16,138 nucleotides of DNA from Nitrospirae bacterium CG1_02_44_142 (lineage in GTDB: Bacteria; Nitrospirota; Thermodesulfovibrionia; Thermodesulfovibrionales; UBA1546), in contig MNVK01000066.1 of assembly GCA_001871685.1 (NCBI GenBank), positions 1 to 16,138 on the forward strand. Reading direction: 5' to 3'. The notes under the pieces were generated by a model, which saw nothing but the letters and a program-made list of their open reading frames with translations, did not search any database and was not told the origin of the DNA. The translations under genes and the position numbers were made by a program. Positions 13,404 through 16,138 of the stretch are shown piece after piece; the stretch's first letter is position 1, and each line of letters opens with the position of its first letter.

Positions 13404-14303
13404 GTGAAACGGCTTGCCATAATTCTCCTGTTGTTTCTTGCAGGCTGTGCAACAATAGACGAGTTTGAGGCAATGAAGGCTGACCTCAATCAACTTAAAA
13501 AAGATTCCTTTGATATCAAGAAAGAGGACTCAGAGACAAAATCTGCGTTTAAGACAGAGCTGTCTGCCCTTAAAGAAAAATCGGCAAAAGAGGACTCGCT
13601 CAATGCCATAAGGGAAGGCATGGCTTCGCTGCGCTCAGAGGTCTCAGGAATCTCAAAGGATTTACAATCTCTGACAGGGAGATTTGATGAGAATAAATAC
13701 TTTATTGACAAGTCTCTGAAAGATAAATCTTCGGAGATAGACCTGTTACGCGCACAGATAACCGCTCTTGAAACGCAGGTGAAGGAGCTGCAGGCAAAGC
13801 TCTCTGCAAAAAAAGAACCCGATACTGCGGCAAAAGAGAAACCTGACGCACAAAGAGAAAAGAAAACTGAGACTGAAGAAATAAAAGTTCCGGAGGCAAA
13901 AACCCCTGAATCAAAAAATCCTGTGAAAATGTATGAAGCCGCCTATACCGCCTTCAAAAACAAAAAATACAAAGAGGCGCGCGAAAAATTTGAGGCGTTT
14001 CTAAAAGAATTTCCGAAAGATAAGCTCGCAGGCAATGCCCAGTTCTGGATAGCTGAAGCCTATTACGTTGAAGAGGACTACGCAGGGGCAATCGTTGAAT
14101 ATGATGCGCTCCTGAAAAACTATCCCAAAAGCCAAAAGGCTCCGGGAGCTCTCTTAAAACAGGGATATTCGTTCATTGAAATGGGCGATAAAAAGGCTGC
14201 AAGAGGAATTCTTGAACAGCTCAAAGGAAAATATCCTAAATCCAAAGAAGCCGCTCTTGCAAAGAAAAAGTTAGAGGAGATGAACAAAAAGGGTAAAAAA
14301 TAA
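13404..14303 (+). CDS. ybgF: YbgF/CpoB-type Tol-Pal coordinator, predicted lipoprotein
   Basis: YbgF (CpoB) links Tol-Pal activity to peptidoglycan synthesis at the division site. It starts at a GTG directly after the pal stop. The N-terminus MKRLAIILLLFLAGC has a clear lipobox LAGC with Cys at residue 15; the E. coli protein instead has a cleaved type I signal, so lipid anchoring is a difference. Residues about 18-128 are Lys/Glu/Leu-rich with heptad spacing, a coiled coil expected to trimerise, followed by a charged linker (about 130-170). The C-terminal part (about 174-298) carries three tetratricopeptide repeats: AYTAFKNKKYKEAREKFEAF, AEAYYVEEDYAGAIVEYDAL and GYSFIEMGDKKAARGILEQL. Confidence 0.92.
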   Translation: MKRLAIILLLFLAGCATIDEFEAMKADLNQLKKDSFDIKKEDSETKSAFKTELSALKEKSAKEDSLNAIREGMASLRSEVSGISKDLQSLTGRFDENKYFIDKSLKDKSSEIDLLRAQITALETQVKELQAKLSAKKEPDTAAKEKPDAQREKKTETEEIKVPEAKTPESKNPVKMYEAAYTAFKNKKYKEAREKFEAFLKEFPKDKLAGNAQFWIAEAYYVEEDYAGAIVEYDALLKNYPKSQKAPGALLKQGYSFIEMGDKKAARGILEQLKGKYPKSKEAALAKKKLEEMNKKGKK

Positions 14304-15290
14304 ATGCCGGAGCTGAGAGATAAATTTAACAGGACCATAGATTACATGCGCATATCCATTACTGACAGATGCAACCTGCGCTGCGTCTATTGCATGCCGT
14401 CTGAGGGGCTGCGGCCGATAGAGCACAAAGAGATTCTGTCTTACGAAGAGATAATAAGAATAGTAAGAATAGCGGCGGGGCTCGGCGTTAGAAAAATCAG
14501 GCTAACAGGCGGCGAGCCCCTGGCAAGAAAAGACATTACGAGTCTGACTTCCTCAATAAAAAATATCCCGGGCATAGAAGACCTCAGCATTACAACAAAC
14601 GGCGTCCTGCTTGAAAAGTATGCGGAAAAGCTCATAGAGTCAGGCGTTGACAGGGTAAATGTAAGCCTTGATTCACTTAGGCCTGAAAGATTTAAAGAGA
14701 TAACCAGGGGCGGGGATATAAATGTTGTCCTCCGCGGAATAGAAACTGCGAGGAAAAGCGGGCTGCTTCCGGTAAAAATAAACATGATTCCGATAAAAGG
14801 GCTTAACGGAGATGAGATAATAGACTTTGCGAAAATAACCCTCAACAGCGATTACCATGTCCGGTTTATAGAGTTCATGCCTTTTGGAAGCCGCGGGTTC
14901 TGGAGTGCGGATAAATACATACCCCGCGATGAGATAAAATCCATTGTTGAGACACTGGGTGCTCTTACTCCTGTGCGCGTAAGGAAAAACGGGCCGTCAA
15001 AATACTTCAGGCTTGAAGGCGCGCAAGGCGTAATCGGCTTTATTAGCGCAATAACTCACCACTTCTGCGAAGAGTGCAACCGGCTGAGGCTGACTTCAAA
15101 CGGAAAATTGAAGCCGTGTTTATTTTCTGAGACGGAGATTGATTTAAAGCCAGCCTTAAGAGGCGGCGCGCCTGATGACGAAATAGAGCGTCTCCTCAGG
15201 CTTGCAATTGAGATAAAACCGGAAAGGCATCATATCAGCGATAAAAGCGACCTTAATGTCTTTCAGGCAATGTCGCAAATCGGCGGCTGA
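14304..15290 (+). CDS. moaA: GTP 3',8-cyclase MoaA
   Basis: MoaA is a radical S-adenosylmethionine enzyme that converts GTP to 3',8-cyclo-7,8-dihydro-GTP, the first step of molybdenum cofactor synthesis. The N-terminal 4Fe-4S cluster motif is CNLRCVYC (Cys23, 27, 30). LTGGEPLARKDI follows near residue 68. The second cluster site is Cys255, Cys258 and Cys272 (CEEC then 13 residues then Cys). The C-terminus ends in MSQIGG, keeping the Gly-Gly tail that reaches into the active site. The length of 328 is typical. The ATG follows directly on the ybgF stop, with AAGGG about 10 nt upstream, so it is likely read from the Tol-Pal transcript, which is an unusual partner. Confidence 0.96.
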   Translation: MPELRDKFNRTIDYMRISITDRCNLRCVYCMPSEGLRPIEHKEILSYEEIIRIVRIAAGLGVRKIRLTGGEPLARKDITSLTSSIKNIPGIEDLSITTNGVLLEKYAEKLIESGVDRVNVSLDSLRPERFKEITRGGDINVVLRGIETARKSGLLPVKINMIPIKGLNGDEIIDFAKITLNSDYHVRFIEFMPFGSRGFWSADKYIPRDEIKSIVETLGALTPVRVRKNGPSKYFRLEGAQGVIGFISAITHHFCEECNRLRLTSNGKLKPCLFSETEIDLKPALRGGAPDDEIERLLRLAIEIKPERHHISDKSDLNVFQAMSQIGG

Positions 15291-15316
15291 TTATAAAACA
15301 TAAGAGAGGGAAGACC

Positions 15317-15364
15317 ATGTGCAAGTGCTGTGAAACGCATAAAAAGAAAAGCAAGAAGAAATAA
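15317..15364 (+). CDS. Possible 15-residue Cys/Lys peptide
   Basis: The reading frame MCKCCETHKKKSKKK has a good ribosome binding site (GAGAGGGA, 15304-15311) 5 nt before its ATG, starts 26 nt after moaA, and ends in TAA. Three Cys in a CxCC arrangement plus a His could bind a metal ion; the rest is nearly all Lys. Nothing like it is known to me. The purine-rich tail means such a frame could arise by chance, so the ribosome binding site and position are the only support. Confidence 0.35.
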   Translation: MCKCCETHKKKSKKK

Positions 15365-15377
15365 GTTCCTTAGGAAC
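15365..15377. repeat. Short palindrome after the 15-residue frame
   Basis: GTTCCTTAGGAAC is symmetrical apart from its centre. No T-run follows, so a terminator role is doubtful. Confidence 0.3.
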
Positions 15378-15413
15378 AATGAAATGGCGGCGGTGATTCT
15401 TTCCGCGAATTAA

Positions 15414-15482
15414 TATGAGCTTTTAAGGCAGGTTGAGGACATCTTTGAGCATCTTGAGATTGCCGACCGACGCCCTTTCTGA
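15414..15482 (+). pseudogene. Possible coding remnant between moaA and the attC-like site
   Basis: A 22-codon stretch bounded by stops reads YELLRQVEDIFEHLEIADRR plus two residues, with natural-looking helical composition. It has no start codon or ribosome binding site. The minus strand of the same DNA also reads protein-like in two short frames, so the strand and origin are unclear. The rest of 15365-15537 holds nothing I can identify. Confidence 0.2.
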
Positions 15483-15537
15483 AAATCCATTCCCCGGCCC
15501 AACCGTTTAAGCCATTTAATTTCAAATTTTATTCTAC

Positions 15538-15595
15538 GCGCAACGGCTGAATCAACGGGCGGCTACTCTCCGTCCCGTTGAATAACTCGTTAGAT
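15538..15595 (-). repeat. attC-like site (integron cassette recombination site)
   Basis: Read on the + strand: GCGCAAC (15538-15544, one mismatch to RYYYAAC), 7 nt, a stem TCAACGGGCGG (15552-15562), a 7-nt loop, CCGTCCCGTTGA (15570-15581), 7 nt, then GTTAGAT (15589-15595, a perfect GTTRRRY). The stem pairs over 11 bp with a single bulged T at 15573, placed like the extrahelical T of classical attC bottom strands such as aadA7 (compared from memory). Spacers are equal on both sides. Orientation fits a cassette carrying the minus-strand genes to its right, and the DUF2442 stop lies inside it. No integrase or second site is in the window. Confidence 0.55.
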
Positions 15596-15860
15596 ACTTC
15601 TTTGATTCAAATTTCAGAGGATATTTTTCAGGATTTTCAAGGTTGTCAATTTCCAAGTCAACATCCAATTCAGGCCAATATAAATGATAACCATGAAGCA
15701 ATTGAACGTTTTGTATGGAACTCAATGTCTGGTTTTTAAAATATGGATAATCCTTATAGCTCAGAAAATATTCCTTTTCTTTTACAAAAAGCCAAATACC
15801 GGAAGGCGTTATATTTTCAACGCTTACTGAAATGTGTTTGCCATGCTTTAATGATTTCAT
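15552..15860 (-). CDS. DUF2442 domain protein (toxin-antitoxin-like partner)
   Basis: Residues about 10-83 match the DUF2442 pattern: ENITPSGIWLFVKEKEYFLS, YPYFKNQTL, then LHGYHLYWPELDVDLEIDNL and ENPEKYPL. DUF2442 genes are commonly paired with DUF4160 genes, as here, and such pairs are often suggested to be toxin-antitoxin modules; function is not established. A Shine-Dalgarno site GAGGAG (15868-15873, minus strand) lies 7 nt before the ATG, so the start within the upstream gene is well supported and the two genes overlap by 44 nt in different frames. The C-terminal tail of about 14 residues (LTSYSTGRRVAAR) is encoded by the attC-like hairpin and is not part of the usual domain. Confidence 0.85.
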   Translation of the reverse strand: MKSLKHGKHISVSVENITPSGIWLFVKEKEYFLSYKDYPYFKNQTLSSIQNVQLLHGYHLYWPELDVDLEIDNLENPEKYPLKFESKKYLTSYSTGRRVAAR

Positions 15861-16059
15861 TTTTATGCTCCTCGACGATTTTTTGAATTTCGTTCAGCTT
15901 TCTTGGATTCAACCCATGCGACACAGTCAATGATACTATCGGTTCTATCCAAAATTTAGCTTCTCCGTCCTCGCATGTTACATGGATATGGATTCTGTCC
16001 TCTTCATTTGAGAGGAAATAAAATCTATATCCCTTTTCCCTGAAAATTGAAGGACTCAT
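15817..16059 (-). CDS. DUF4160 domain protein (toxin-antitoxin-like partner)
   Basis: The 80-residue protein starts MSPSIFREKGYRFYFLSNEE and contains the DUF4160 hallmarks RIHIHVTCEDGEAKFWIEP (about residues 22-40), SHGLNPRKLNEIQKIVEEH and a terminal NEIIKAWQTHF. It is a small, probably cytosolic protein. DUF4160-DUF2442 pairs are widespread and patchy, and are typical of mobile or cassette DNA. The next gene begins inside its 3' end with a 44-nt overlap, so the two products are translationally tied. No Shine-Dalgarno site precedes its ATG; instead an extended -10 lies 8 nt upstream, suggesting a leaderless message. Which partner, if either, is toxic cannot be told. Confidence 0.85.
   Translation of the reverse strand: MSPSIFREKGYRFYFLSNEEDRIHIHVTCEDGEAKFWIEPIVSLTVSHGLNPRKLNEIQKIVEEHKNEIIKAWQTHFSKR
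15868..15873 (-). promoter_or_regulatory. Internal ribosome binding site for the DUF2442 gene
   Basis: GAGGAG on the minus strand lies inside the DUF4160 gene, 7 nt before the DUF2442 ATG (15858-15860). It fixes the overlapping start. Confidence 0.75.
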
Positions 16060-16067
16060 ACAGTTCT

Positions 16068-16076
16068 ATTTTACCA
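16068..16076 (-). promoter_or_regulatory. Extended -10 promoter before the DUF4160 gene
   Basis: On the minus strand TGGTAAAAT matches TGnTATAAT with one change. Initiation about 7 nt downstream would fall within about 2 nt of the ATG at 16059. No strong -35 is seen. This is the same arrangement as upstream of uvrA. Confidence 0.4.
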
Positions 16077-16138
16077 TCAAAAGGTTGCGACAAGCCAGAT
16101 GTTAAATATCTTGATGCCTTGTAATCACCAGATGCCCC

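Noticed and set aside
15497..15503. GCCCAAC as an alternative outer box of the attC-like site
   Set aside because: It fits RYYYAAC perfectly, but spacing to the stem is very unequal; GCGCAAC at 15538 gives symmetrical spacers.
16101..16107. GTTAAAT at the right edge as the box of a second attC site
   Set aside because: It fits GTTRRRY, but no complementary box or hairpin is found at a suitable distance inside the window.
16102..16138. End of a minus-strand frame reading GHLVITRHQDI then stop at the right edge
   Set aside because: Only eleven codons are in the window, so a partial gene cannot be told from chance, although the position before the DUF4160 gene is plausible.
1..16138. CRISPR arrays, tRNA or rRNA genes, insertion sequence transposases
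   Set aside because: None is seen. The repeats present are short palindromes and 7-bp tandems without spacers, and no transposase-like or integrase-like protein is encoded.

Overview
This 16.1-kb window comes from the chromosome of a diderm (Gram-negative-type) bacterium. It carries a complete Tol-Pal operon and five or six predicted lipoproteins. Protein style, moderate GC and the dense G/C-run palindromes inside genes suggest an uncultured Nitrospirota or deltaproteobacterial-type lineage. That taxonomic placement is inference only.

Layout, left to right. (1) A 47-residue lipoprotein (+) faces an unrecognised 86-residue protein (-). (2) A UvrA-family ATPase (+) follows, with no Shine-Dalgarno site and an extended -10 directly before its ATG. 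Its reading frame holds four in-frame palindromic insertions. (3) An apparent operon encodes a glycine-zipper lipoprotein, a family-5 peptide-type solute-binding lipoprotein, two Dpp/Opp-type permeases and LeuD; no transporter ATPase is present. (4) A TlyA-type rRNA methyltransferase is paired with an unrecognised helical-repeat protein. (5) A tight operon tolQ-tolR-tolA-tolB-pal-ybgF-moaA follows, with 4-nt overlaps from tolQ through tolB, then a possible 15-residue Cys/Lys peptide. (6) At the right end, on the minus strand, lies a DUF4160-DUF2442 pair of the kind often viewed as toxin-antitoxin-like. The second gene stops inside a hairpin that strongly resembles an integron attC site.

How the genes work together. 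TolQ, TolR and TolA form the inner-membrane motor, TolB and Pal the periplasmic and outer-membrane part, and YbgF/CpoB the periplasmic coordinator, here apparently a lipoprotein. MoaA begins molybdenum cofactor synthesis and seems to share the Tol transcript. The binding protein and permeases would import peptides or a similar solute using ATPases encoded elsewhere.

The most unusual theme is invasion of coding sequence by short palindromic and tandem repeats that keep frames open. uvrA has four: two members of a G-run/C-run family read in the same frame, one C-run/G-run hairpin inside nucleotide-binding domain 2, and one 15-bp hairpin beside a zinc module. The 5' end of tolB is built from a 7-bp tandem repeat, a second C-run/G-run hairpin read in another frame, and a second 7-bp tandem repeat that encodes much of the signal peptide core. 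A further inverted repeat lies between tolB and pal. The second main point is the lone attC-like site behind the DUF4160-DUF2442 pair.
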